From Branchiostoma floridae (Eukaryota > Chordata > Leptocardii > Amphioxiformes > Branchiostomatidae), in NCBI RefSeq assembly GCF_000003815.2, contig NW_023365714.1, positions 830,769 to 881,684 of the forward strand: 50,916 nt of DNA, read 5' to 3'. Below the pieces are notes generated by a model. The model saw only the letters and a list, made by a program, of their open reading frames with translations, was not told the origin of the DNA and ran no database searches. Made by a program: the position numbers and the translations under genes. Below, piece after piece: positions 12,601 to 20,585 of this stretch (position 1 is the first letter of the stretch; every line of letters begins with the position of its first letter).

Positions 12601-14013
12601 TTATATTCTAAAAGGAAGCTACAGGGAGAGCATATAGTGGAGTACTACGGCACTGCCTGCAGAAAGGAGAGGCACGGTCTGAAGCTGGGTTTGGTCATGG
12701 AGCTGTGCGACGGTACCCTAGAGAGCAGGATTATCGGTCACACGTAAGGCTGCGTACTTGTTTACGACCCAAAATGCTGATTTTCATGTCAGAATAGTCT
12801 AATAGCTTCGTCAGGATAGCGGTTTATTCTGTAACTGCACAGGATCCATCAGCAACTGCAAGATAATCGCAGTAATGGTCGTGGTAAAATTATGTGAGAA
12901 ACAATACCATAACGTATTTCGTCCCATGTAGAGAGCACAACCCCTCCAGGTGGGGGCACGACCCTGTCATGAAGCAACGAGCCTTCAACTACATAAAGGA
13001 CAAGGCTATCAAGCTGTGTGAGGGGCTCAGGACCATCCATGATGCAGGCTACATCCACAGGGACCTCAAACTCAGCAATGTTCTGGTATGCACAATTTGA
13101 AATACTAGAAGTAATTGCTTATCCATCTCTGATATTCTTGGGTGTCTTAGAAGAAGGTGTGATGGCAGCCCGATAGCTGAAACACAGATTCGTCAACACT
13201 CTTCATAGAATATAGCATCTAATGTTGGTAATTTTTGTCGTGTTTTTGTTCTTTCTTCCGCAGGTTACTGCAGGTGATGTTGTGAAGCTGGCTGACGTCG
13301 GCGTGACGAAGAGAGAAGCAGACGTGACCGGCACCATCACAGGAACGGCGACTTATGCAGCACCTGAAGTGAAGGAACGGAAAGTCTATGACAAGAGTGC
13401 TGATATCTACAGCCTGGGGATAATCCTGTGGGAGATGTGGTACGGACGGACGGTGGTAAGTAGGAAAATTACTGTTAATTTTCTTGTCACCATTTTTATA
13501 CTACGCCGTACGTTGTCTGTTTCCATTTTCTAAATGCTGACACGTGTTGCAATTATCTCTTGGGCAAGAACTTCCAAATCAGTCTTTATTACTCCAAAAT
13601 CATGCTATTTATGCAAACTGATATTGACGCGTTGTAATTGACAGGCTTGTTTTAATGATGGCTAAGAGTGATAAGCGAAGCACAAGCTTGGAAAGCTAGG
13701 GGAAAGACTTATAATTAAATGTGCGAATTCGTCCTCACCACAGGATGGTCGCAGCTTGAGGGGTCTGATGGGGGGAGATTCGATGCCAAACTCCCCTGAC
13801 TCCATCCGCCCCATCCCGGAGTGGGAAACTCTGGTGCGAGACTGTGTGAACCGGGACGCGAGGAGACGGCCCACTGCGCTGGAGTGTCTGCAGAGGATCA
13901 GGAGCATGACGATGGAGGACAGGCCCCGTACATCTGCCACCCCGCACCGTCGGACAGGGCCCAGGCTTCGGCCGTATCAAAGAGGCCGTAAGACTGAACG
14001 TACAGAACTGTAA
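484..14013 (+). CDS. GTPase-kinase fusion gene 1 (DSTYK-like), broken by two assembly gaps
   Basis: This is a multi-exon gene for a fused dynamin-type GTPase and protein kinase. Visible coding exons are 484-669, 907-980 (cut by a gap), 9676-9887 (starts in a gap), 10051-10191, 10349-10540, 10748-10854, 11226-12350, 12615-12743, 12932-13085, 13264-13455 and 13744-14013 (stop TAA). Phases join cleanly. Seen motifs are DSPG (G3), NKWD (G4), a glycine loop AGGSYG, the AALK lysine, HRDLKLSN, DVG in place of DFG, and APE. The exon carrying the P-loop (G1) is not visible and must lie in or beyond the gaps. The order GTPase, helical region, kinase matches vertebrate DSTYK. From the family, a cytoplasmic GTP-regulated signalling kinase is likely; substrate and pathway are unknown. 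It is the most diverged of the three copies and ends in an arginine-rich tail. Confidence 0.85.
907..980 (+). CDS. gene 1 exon 2, truncated at gap
   Basis: The exon follows the acceptor CTGCTAG in phase 0 and reads VAEMMASVAESYRARREL before running into Ns. It matches the start of exon 2 in genes 2 and 3 ([37 protein letters not shown]). The downstream half is lost in the gap. Confidence 0.65.
981..1080. other. assembly gap (100 N)
   Basis: Exactly 100 Ns, a conventional gap of unknown real size. It cuts exon 2 of gene 1. The sequence right after it is in the middle of an unrelated zinc-finger exon. Confidence 0.99.
1081..1221 (+). CDS. zinc-finger gene exon with first finger
   Basis: It holds DPDDAVKCPHCKQVF and the HVKEIH histidines of finger 1, then the CKEC cysteines of finger 2. 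It ends at AAG before GTGAGA, so finger 2 is split by the intron. Confidence 0.75.
1081..5013 (+). CDS. C2H2 zinc-finger protein gene, 5' end missing
   Basis: Exons are 1081-1221 (5' end in the gap), 1585-1761, 2287-2664, 3025-3315 and 4579-5013 (stop TAA), all joined in phase 0, giving 473 visible residues. Three C2H2 fingers are seen: CPHC with H12-H4 spacing in the first exon, CKEC whose histidines lie across the splice junction in exon 2, and CSHC ending HERNH. The remaining 370 residues are Ser/Thr/Arg/Pro-rich and likely disordered, with a TDRRSEF peptide three times in a row. The final exon is GC-rich with a QQQRE segment. The fingers suggest nucleic-acid binding in the nucleus. I do not recognise the orthologue. 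The donor after 3315 (GTCTGT) is weak, so that exon end is less sure. Confidence 0.75.
1422..1584 (+). repeat. two extra tandem copies of splice acceptor plus exon start
   Basis: The block CTCCTCCCCAG plus about 42 bases of exon (GSLWKHRDSMHSGK) occurs at 1422 and 1507 before the true exon start at 1585. Spacings are 85 and 78 bp. Use of the middle acceptor would add 26 residues in frame. Use of the first runs into a stop codon. Confidence 0.85.
1585..1761 (+). CDS. zinc-finger gene exon with second half of finger 2 and finger 3
   Basis: The exon starts GSLWKHRDSVH, supplying the histidines of finger 2, then CSHC...HERNH for finger 3, and ends PTPRAK before GTGGGA. It is the third member of the tandem acceptor duplication. 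Confidence 0.75.
1833..1878 (+). pseudogene. degenerate copy of the end of the zinc-finger exon
   Basis: The bases encode VHKGQRHRVVYLPT-like residues, close to VIHEGRRHRVVYLPTP at the end of the preceding exon. No splice donor in register is visible. It looks like an exon-end duplicate left in the intron. Confidence 0.6.
2287..2664 (+). CDS. zinc-finger gene exon, disordered segment
   Basis: It lies between CTATTAG and GTAAGC and encodes 126 residues rich in Thr, Gln, Asp and Pro. A near-repeat GGVTDSTPLVN / SGVTDNTPLAG is present. No known domain is visible. Confidence 0.7.
3025..3315 (+). CDS. zinc-finger gene exon with triplicated TDRRSEF
   Basis: The exon starts after ACCCACAG (DAPPRSVSVPYTRHD). 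Positions 3127-3189 hold three 21-bp tandem units encoding TDRRSEF. The end at GACGGG before GTCTGT is chosen because it keeps phase 0 with the next exon. Confidence 0.65.
3435..4207. mobile_element. non-autonomous hAT-type transposon
   Basis: The ends CAGGGCTCGAAATAC and GTATTTCGAGCCCTG are perfect inverted repeats, flanked on both sides by CATTGAT (3428-3434 and 4208-4214). CAGGG termini with a short duplication fit hAT elements, although hAT normally makes 8 bp and only 7 match here. Sub-terminal GTGCAAGT motifs repeat in both orientations. No transposase ORF is seen. It lies in the fourth intron of the zinc-finger gene. Confidence 0.8.
4579..5013 (+). CDS. zinc-finger gene terminal exon
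   Basis: It starts after CTCTCCAG (ASRTLDPLTFDRDHF) and ends PGDMNMQ then TAA. It is GC-rich (many CCC/CGG codons) against an AT-rich surround, and encodes a Pro/Arg-rich tail of 144 residues. Confidence 0.7.
   Translation, partial: ASRTLDPLTFDRDHFAHMYRRDFLQQQREMFERSGVNVPTTTLMTLVEPAVPVNLAQDRGAAQDRSPGGAVVRGFPRSTSPARDAPRETPPLSSFSPLSRLPWEPPLPFQRQHPNAQPHVNRELSREAELLLSFSQTPGDMNMQ
5014..5400. repeat. AAGGTCA-rich direct repeats after the zinc-finger stop codon
   Basis: The motif AGGTCA(A) recurs at least eight times. The last 50 bases of the gene, including ACATGCAGTAA, are copied with few changes at about 5088-5142. No ORF is supported here. Confidence 0.6.
5579..5741. repeat. tandem minisatellite, three units of 50-56 bp
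   Basis: Each unit reads CTGTATCTATATAGCCGG, then TATAACCGCCGTTCGGCG, then TAACACACCAG. Units are 56, 56 and about 50 bp. Related dispersed copies lie in the opposite orientation at 41131-41253 and 46996-47098. Confidence 0.85.
5742..6685. other. gene-free AT-rich sequence
   Basis: There is a short (AT)n microsatellite near 5920-5935. I see no coding potential or other structure. Confidence 0.5.
6686..7780 (+). mobile_element. 1.09-kb repeat element with internal 164-bp tandem units (copy A)
   Basis: It begins with the palindromic stretch TATTGCAATCC...GGGATTGCAATA and ends with ATTGCAATATGCTGTATT followed by TTCTAG. Inside, a unit of about 164 bp (GACCTGAAATTTGGTACA, then a run of A/T, then TTTTTGGCTCCTATGCCC) is repeated five to six times. 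A near-identical copy lies in reverse at 39097-40178. No protein is encoded. Confidence 0.8.
7781..9575. other. gene-free sequence between copy A and the gap
   Basis: Only short ORFs occur. A 60-residue ORF at 8245-8427 (..SMKLKWSYVNSFISRLV..) faintly recalls LINE ORF2 text but is too short to call. Nothing else is recognised. Confidence 0.4.
9576..9675. other. assembly gap (100 N)
   Basis: Exactly 100 Ns. The sequence resumes inside the GTPase exon of gene 1, whose start, with the P-loop, is missing. Confidence 0.99.
9676..9887 (+). CDS. gene 1 GTPase exon (after the P-loop), 5' end in gap
   Basis: The exon reads [18 protein letters not shown] and ends EIFWPLAFLK before GTAAAT. It matches the second half of exon 3 in genes 2 and 3, which read [18 protein letters not shown] and [18 protein letters not shown]. 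The missing first part would carry G1. Confidence 0.85.
10051..10191 (+). CDS. gene 1 G3 exon (DSPG)
   Basis: It encodes 47 residues, [20 protein letters not shown] onward, between TTCCCAG and GTAAGG. DSPG is the G3 motif of dynamin-type GTPases. The length of 141 bp equals that in genes 2 and 3. Confidence 0.9.
10349..10540 (+). CDS. gene 1 G4 exon (NKWD)
   Basis: The exon holds FVLNKWDLVPEKERQEV, with NKWD as the guanine-specificity motif. It ends VFVHSNK before GTGCGT; SNK may serve as the G5 element. Confidence 0.9.
10748..10854 (+). CDS. gene 1 short helical exon
   Basis: It encodes EAVKGGFRSTDFNKLLDGIY and continues to AVQYR, in phase 0 and out phase 2. It is 107 bp, as in gene 3. Confidence 0.85.
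11226..12350 (+). CDS. gene 1 large exon: helical region and kinase N-lobe start
   Basis: This exon of 1125 bp keeps one open frame. About 320 residues are predicted helical, with a hydrophobic stretch (MFFLPVHHKILYASTLAGFI) that could be a membrane-facing or buried helix. The kinase domain starts near NRIAGGSYGEVYRV with AALKVG as the lysine strand, and the exon ends EEDNLR. The first glycine of the usual GxGxxG loop is alanine here. Confidence 0.9.
12615..12743 (+). CDS. gene 1 kinase exon, hinge region
   Basis: [20 protein letters not shown] leads to [16 protein letters not shown], giving beta-4, beta-5 and hinge (MELCDG). It is 129 bp in all three genes. Confidence 0.9.
12932..13085 (+). 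CDS. gene 1 kinase exon, catalytic loop
   Basis: The exon contains the canonical catalytic loop YIHRDLKLSNVL after an alpha-E helix (LCEGLRTIHDAG). It is 154 bp, as in genes 2 and 3. Confidence 0.92.
13264..13455 (+). CDS. gene 1 kinase exon, DVG and APE
   Basis: KLADVGVTK stands where KLADFGxxK is expected, followed by [20 protein letters not shown] and [14 protein letters not shown]. The aspartate of the metal-binding motif is kept; the phenylalanine is valine. Confidence 0.92.
13744..14013 (+). CDS. gene 1 terminal exon, kinase C-lobe end and basic tail
   Basis: It encodes IPEWETLVRDCVNRDARRRP and then TALECLQRI, the kinase alpha-H/I region with its conserved Arg. The final 35 residues are Arg/Pro-rich (RRTGPRLRPYQRGRK) and end at TAA. 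Genes 2 and 3 lack this tail. Confidence 0.85.
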   Translation, partial: DGRSLRGLMGGDSMPNSPDSIRPIPEWETLVRDCVNRDARRRPTALECLQRIRSMTMEDRPRTSATPHRRTGPRLRPYQRGRKTERTEL

Positions 14014-15870
14014 CGTTACACCATCCCGTTCTGTGAAACTGCTGAAGGATGGTACCCATTGTTCCTTCCATCTATCTAATGTCAAACCAATTTCTAAATG
14101 AAAGTGGACATGTATCGTTGAAGATTAGACATCCAGGTAAACATACGCAAGCAAATAGTTTATATGCTTTTGGAAATGGTCAGACGCTTCAGGCAGCACC
14201 CACTACTAGTATCTTTCGTCAGTGACACTGTGCTCCTGTTAAAAATGTATATAATAGGCATGTGCATTGTACATAGCCGTTTTGTGTCAGTGTTGAAATT
14301 TGCCAGAGAAAAAGTTTGATATCCTACATGTCAGCCATGTTTTACTGCAAATCATCCCATGTCTCAAACTGCTGCCAAACTTTTAGGATTTCTTTTATCG
14401 GATTTGGACACTTATTAGCCTAACACATAGAAATGTATAGCTAATCAGGAAAGCATTTGACGATGACGGTCCCCGGCCGGCTTTAATTACGAAATGTCTG
14501 TGACTTTGTAGAACGATAACGTTCAGAGGAATTCTTAGTTTCATTCTAATTAGACCAAGGTGTTTACAAGGGTCAAGGTTATCCAGCATTTTGCTATATC
14601 GACAAGTGCCGTGTCTCTGTAGGTTTAAGTCAGAAGACTGTTTTAAAATTTTGTTAATACCTGATAGTGTCTAGGTGAAGTAGGCGGCGCCTAATAATGA
14701 TAGATAATTGCTAGTTGTAACGCTTTGCTACAGTTCGCTTCAGCTGTTTTGTAGATTGTTTTGCGAAGGCGTGACAGAAAAAACACATTAATTGACTTGA
14801 TTTTTTCGAGGGTACCCTTTTAATCTGAACTGAGAAATTAAAGTTATTGACCAATGAGCATGTTGTTGACTGAATGTTGTCTTTCTTTTAACCCAGCCAT
14901 ACTGAGCAAGCAGATATGTCTTGACTCTGAGGTTAAGTAAATATAGAATGCATTTTCCTGAAATAACATCTACATGGACATATATCAGCTAACAGCAATA
15001 TCAAAATAAACAGACATAAACATTCATATATAACGATTGAAATTATGATATATCTGTAGAAAACGACAATTTACGTGAAGCTTCCCAGACCAGTTTGGTC
15101 GAGTGTTCATTGACTTTAAGTCTAATTCCTTGTATATTCTCGCATGTTAAAAGGTGAGAGTGCATACCCTATGAGAGCCTAACCTGCAGTACCGCTCCCG
15201 GCCGTATCATGAAAAATGGCGAAGGAGACCGTCAAATTGCCAAATTTCGGTCTTTTCGTGAATGGGGAAATGGTGAAAGACTCGCAAAGGGGTTTGAAGT
15301 TTTGAGGCTTATTTGACCTTGAACTCGAAGCTGTGACAATGCAAAACCAATTATTACGATATCTCGATACATCTCGCTTAAAACATAATTGCATATTAGG
15401 TTATATATGACATGTTTCTCTTGCAAATCGCCAATAGAAATGTTAGAGTGTACATTTATTGTAAATTGTCGTTTTATAGAAAGAGGCCATATCATAATTT
15501 TAATCGTAATATATGATAGAAGTAGACGCTAAACAAATGCAACGGTGTTTATGACTATTTATCGAACAAAAGAATCAATTTCCTTACAAAACGACCCAAA
15601 ATACTGTAATGTTTTTGGGTTCCTAAACAGTGCACTTGGGAATGCTATCACAATGGCAGCTATATTAATGATATATTCTTTCGTATACGACTGTAAGCTA
15701 ATGTATCTACATATCGTTATCCTGTCGAGAAAATGTATCGTACGTGTGATTGATTGTGATATGTTGTATTTTATGATGTGTCGGTGCCATAGGAAATACT
15801 TTATCAGACACGGTACCGGGCTACATTTCTCTGAATACTGCAGTACCAGGGCTATCCGCTAAGCGTCGCA
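14014..15870. other. gene-free sequence downstream of gene 1
   Basis: It is AT-rich with no supported ORF. Positions 14122-14230 hold a dispersed repeat (TTAGACATCCAGGTAAAC ... GGAAATGGTCAGACG ... CTTTCGTCAGTGACACTG) also seen at 42209-42320, with fragments at 3655-3674 and 5466-5480. Confidence 0.55.
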
Positions 15871-16017
15871 CTGATACGTCATGAGTGTGACGTGACGTCA
15901 CAACAGGCCGCAGACGACAGTGTTGTGTTGTGTTGTTTTCATACACAACAACATCAAGGGGGCGTTTTCCAGTCACCATGTGGATAGGAGCACTGTTTGA
16001 GCAGCCAAAACGTGAGT
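15871..16017 (+). promoter_or_regulatory. candidate CRE-type promoter with short first exon
   Basis: A CpG-bearing stretch holds TGACGTCA at 15893-15900, and a second TGACGTCA lies at 16539-16546. An ATG with good context (GTCACCATGT) at 15978 opens 11 codons that end at a consensus donor (GTGAGT, 16012). No downstream exon was found, so a gene here is only a suggestion. Confidence 0.3.
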
Positions 16018-17289
16018 AGGGACCTCCTGACTTGACTAACGAGAAATGTGTGATGGCAAATTGACTAATACGCCTGTCAAATTGACGAAAATTGTCGGAA
16101 AGTAGATCGAGCAGTCGTCACCGGCCGCCCAGTTGTGTTCGAAATTTGCGAGTTAGTCATTGTGCCTCAAAATAAACACTAAACATACGGTAATTAAGTC
16201 ATGATATAAAGAGTAATTTTCTGGGTCGGTTCAGACACTACTCAGTGTTTGAAAGTGATTATTTGACGTTTCCAGTAAATTTTGACAAGGAATGTGGTTC
16301 CCTGTTGGCCGCTTTGGGCTTATTTCCGAAAAGAGCGGGAAACGGCATGGGGTAAATTTTTTCGTAACATATCAGCAAATTATGACAGAAACTTTGCATA
16401 ATTTACCTAAAAACTGCGAGTTTAAATCATTGTGAACAGCTTCTAAGCGAGAATAAAATAGTTCGCTGTGAATTTGTTGAAATTTGGGCATCTTTGCGAA
16501 GCTGTGTCGAAAAACGCTAACTCCAGCTTTATACAGCGTGACGTCACATCACAGTCTGACGTCTAGCTTCACGAATCAAGTTTAAGGTTCTTTCTGTAAA
16601 TGAAATAATGGGAAGACGTTATGTAAGTGTTTAAGTGCTGCGTGAGTATGTTATAGAGGAGGCTGGTTTTCAAATCAAAATGGATTCTTTACTAGTACAT
16701 CAGTCACCAATGTTATTGTCATGTGAAATGTACAGGACACAGTTCATTGTTCCCTGTCTGTTTTATATGGTTATTAACGATTTACATGATAAGGTATGGT
16801 TCTGTTGATAAGTTGTGTGCGAATTTACATGCATGTGCTATAATACTCCAACATGTGCTACGCTAATTAGATACCTAGTAGTCAGTAACTAACACAAAGT
16901 AACAGTTTTGAATAGTCCCAAACACATCTTGACAAATAATTGGATAAAAGATAAAGACTGGGCCCTTTGAAATCCATCACCATCTTTTATTATCTTTAAA
17001 GCATATGCAAGCAAGCAAAGTTAGCTTATTCATAATTAAAAGTTAACAAATGAGCATGGTCATCAAGATTTCTTCCTTTGGGTTTGACCAAAACGTTTTC
17101 TCCCTCCACCATTCAGTAACAACACATCACATTGTTCCACTGAGTATAACCTACTGACAAGTTTATTTCCAGTGTTACAGCTAACATCACCTGTTATACA
17201 TAAATATCTAAATTACACCATGTCTAAAAAGTTCACTATGTCCTGTTTGATAGGCAAGTGCAGATGGGTACACTTCAGATCATTCTTAA
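16018..17289. other. gene-free sequence
   Basis: Apart from the second CRE palindrome at 16539-16546, I see no feature. The sequence is AT-rich. Confidence 0.5.
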
Positions 17290-18376
17290 CCCTCTCAACA
17301 CGTCATAAAATTTTTCCCTGTATACCATATACGACATATAATTTCAGTCTATACAGGTGTCAATTAGTACTTTTTGTGTATTATTATTACAGCTGTTATG
17401 TAAGGAGTAGACTAGGAAAACTATATATTGCTGGAAAGCTCACAGAATGGCCTTTCCAAAACAAGCAAAATAAATATCATACCATCAATCTGAGGACAGC
17501 AATCGTCATGGAAACCACTCAAAAACACATTTGCAACACTCCCAAAAAAAGCTTCACAAAAGAAAACATTTGGCTAGGGGCTGAGTTTTTTGTGTCATTT
17601 ATCATAAAACTATGTAGAAATACTCAATTATACATACACAATGCTGGTATGCTGTTAGAATGACCAAAAACTAAAAATCAAAGCATGATTTCAAATAAGT
17701 TCAGTGTTGATAAACAAATATTCACCCCAATAAACAGTTGTGCCCCCCTCCCCACACCTGTAGTTGTACTATTAAAATAATGAATATGCCTTGTGCTAAA
17801 GGGCAAATTATTTTTCTGGATGTTCTCCACATATCAGGGAGTCAAATAAATCCTATTACTTATGACTTGGGTAGAGAAACAGGTATCAGAGTATCTAAAA
17901 TGTCAATTGAGACCAGTGACCTTTCTGACCTGACCTGGTCCTCCTCATGCCCCCAGAAAAACAACAAGGAACCATGCATGTAGAACTCATTAGACATGGT
18001 TATATCAGCTCATTTGATCTCAACAAAAACAGCTGGGTGTTTGCCTTGCTGTCCCTCAAGGATTTCCCTGTCATCACTCCTGTAAGCCACCAACAAAATT
18101 ATCCACCAAATTGTCTCCATTTCTGCTAAATTTACTAAATAAACCTGCAGAAAACTGAAGCCAAAACACACGCTGGAGGCCTCAGAAACAGGGCTCAAAT
18201 GCTACATCCCTTCTGGTTGGTCAAAGATACAAGCATCCTGATTGGCAGACTCTGCCAAATTTCCCATTTCACAGTAGTCAGTTTGAATTTCCCGCTGGAA
18301 TTAAACCTGAAGCCACGATCGTGGCTTCTCGTGTCCTATGGGAAAGCCACGATAGTGGCTTCTCGTGCTGAGAGGG
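17290..18376. mobile_element. non-autonomous piggyBac-type element
   Basis: The ends CCCTCTCAACACG and CGTGCTGAGAGGG are inverted repeats (12 of 13 match), and both are flanked by TTAA (17286-17289, 18377-18380). TTAA duplication with CCC termini is the hallmark of piggyBac. The right end also holds two palindromic GAAGCCACGAT(C/A)GTGGCTTC blocks. No transposase is encoded. Confidence 0.8.
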
Positions 18377-18380
18377 TTAA

Positions 18381-19676
18381 ACTTCATTCTTCAATTCTTT
18401 GTTTTATTGTTTTGTCTTTATAATTATATGCAAGGTTCATATTAACTTCAACATGCAGTTTCAACAAAACTTGCCACAGAGTAAACCATTCTGCATTTTA
18501 TCCCAGCTTGTTCCTTCATGTGAAGATCATCTAATGTTCTGCCTACAATTGAGGAAATGGGAACTAATACTTATGACATTGACACACACCGACTTGAATT
18601 CAGTTTGGTCTAATGCTTTGCATACTACTGTCTAAAATCACATAATTTCACCACCTTAAGTCAGCAAATTTACATTTTGTACACAGTTACCATTATACAC
18701 TGGTAGTGGCACTCAAGTCTGCCAGACCAGAAATTGTTAAGGCTGTTGTACATACTAGTAAAGGGCTCAAAATAGTCACATGCAGCCTGCAATTTGCACA
18801 AAAAATGCAACTAAAATATAATATGAGCAACTTAAACTTGACAAGGTAGTGCAATTTGCAGCCCCAGTGTGACTGAAATGACCAATTGTATCTGATTACA
18901 TACTTAATAGTTTATACGTATATTGTACAATGTATTCTTGTTATGATTAGCAGTGGGCATTGTAATCTGAGAAAATCTTTGGCTGCTTTTATCTTTATGA
19001 TACTTTTTTCAATGTTGTCAAATTCTATCGAATCAAGTGTTCGATGTTCACTACCCAGTACTAACTGCAACTCACTACCCTGATCTGAACTTTGTTCTCA
19101 TGGTCAGATGTCATACCTTTTATGTTATTCTTTCTTATGTACCAAATTTTTAAATGAGTCCTGTAAAAAGAATACTACAGATACAAGGCTTATTAGAGTT
19201 ATGATTTCAATCTACCATTTAGCATATGTACAACAATGAGACTCAGCTACACAGTATCATTACAACATTACATCCGATAGCAACTCTTTTCAACTAAGCT
19301 TATGAACATGTCACCAAAGTACAACGTTTTCTGATTATGTGTAGTATTCAACAAACATATGCATGTACACATCTTTTTACAATTCAATTTATATACTGTC
19401 TTTGCCTTTTGTAAGTTAAGGTACACATTCTTGGATATCCAGAAAGTTACGTTCATAAGGCCTTACCTAGTGATTGACACAATGTACATTTCATTATGAC
19501 TTCGATGGACTTACGGTCTCATTTCCAGAATCCATTTAATATCCAAGCAGATGTTAGGAGGACCTAGGAAAGATTGTAATGTTTTGAAATTCCTACTAGT
19601 ACTTCTTTGGGTTTGCAGAGATTAGACATTCCACTATGCCAGCAAAAGTGGCCGGTTAAAAAAAAAACAGTACCGG
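18381..19676. other. gene-free AT-rich sequence
   Basis: No coding exon or clear element boundary is visible. A stretch near 18760-18870 with TTTGCACAAAAAATGCAACT resembles the sub-terminal part of the hAT at 3435-4207. Confidence 0.45.
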
Positions 19677-20322
19677 GGGTGTGCCTAAATACCACAAACG
19701 ACCACAAACGACTCGGAAATACCACAAACGACCACAGACGACTCTAAAATGCAGTGTATATGGGTCAAAGACCTTGTGTGGCGCTCTGGAGACATTGTTT
19801 ACACATTTATGAATTTAAAAAACGCAGCAAGTCCTGCGTATTCACCAGTTATTTCGAGTTAGTCCGCCGGTTTCAAGATCGAAGCGATTCTTTGCCGCCA
19901 TGTTGGATAGCTCGTGCTAGGAGTCTGCATGGGGAAGTCCTCGATACCTTCCTCGGCTCCATAAACGACAGGACGATAAATCTATGGAAGCTGTTGATTC
20001 ATAGATTATAGCATGACACATCTCTATCATTGGCAACTTATAAAACATTGATTCTAAGGGTTTTCCACCCTCAAAAACCGACACCCTTTCTTTGACAATG
20101 CGCTCAAACATCGTGACCGATCTTGTAACCGGTGGACTACCTCGATAAAACTGGTGAATACTCAGGACTTGCTGCGTTATTTAAATTTATAAATGTGTAA
20201 ACAATGTCTCCAGAGCACCACACAAGGTCTTTGACCCATACACACTGCATTTTAGAGTCATTTGTGGTCGTTTGTGGTATTTCCGAGTCGTTTGTGGTCG
20301 TTTGTGGTATTTAGGCAGACCG
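19677..20322. mobile_element. foldback element with ~200-bp inverted arms (Mutator-like)
   Basis: The left arm (GTGCCTAAATACCACAAACG, then GGGTCAAAGACCTTGTGTGG) is the reverse complement of the right arm with few mismatches over about 200 bases. CAGTACCGG flanks both sides (19668-19676, 20323-20331). A 9-bp duplication with long arms fits Mutator-like elements. A rearranged second copy lies at 25629-26363. Confidence 0.75.
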
Positions 20323-20393
20323 CAGTACCGGTATATCAATGATCTTCCCTCCCAATATCTGCTTAGATATTTAGGTGTTGTTCCCAGTTTTTA

Positions 20394-20585
20394 CTAGACC
20401 TTCATAGCTGATATCCTGTCCAGACACTCCTGTATCTTTGGTCTTCTCTTTGGATCCTTCTTCAGACAGTCATGGATGAGCCTGGTCCACTCAGGGATGG
20501 GTGGGACTGTACCTTCCCACCATGGCATTCGTATGTCCCACCCTCTCTTCAAGTCCTCTTCAAGCCTTTTGGAGTAGACTTCATC
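20394..20585 (-). CDS. gene 2 terminal exon, kinase C-lobe end
   Basis: It encodes [20 protein letters not shown] then [14 protein letters not shown] and TAG. The Arg of KRRP is the conserved subdomain XI residue. It is 192 bp. Confidence 0.9.
   Translation of the reverse strand, partial: DEVYSKRLEEDLKRGWDIRMPWWEGTVPPIPEWTRLIHDCLKKDPKRRPKIQECLDRISAMKV

Noticed and set aside
15545-15862. 105-residue ORF on the + strand
   Set aside because: No domain, no splice signals and no homology pattern with the nearby genes; likely a chance ORF.
17172-17663. 163-residue ORF on the + strand
   Set aside because: It crosses the left border of the piggyBac-type element, has no recognisable domain and has AT-driven composition (many K, N, I, Y).
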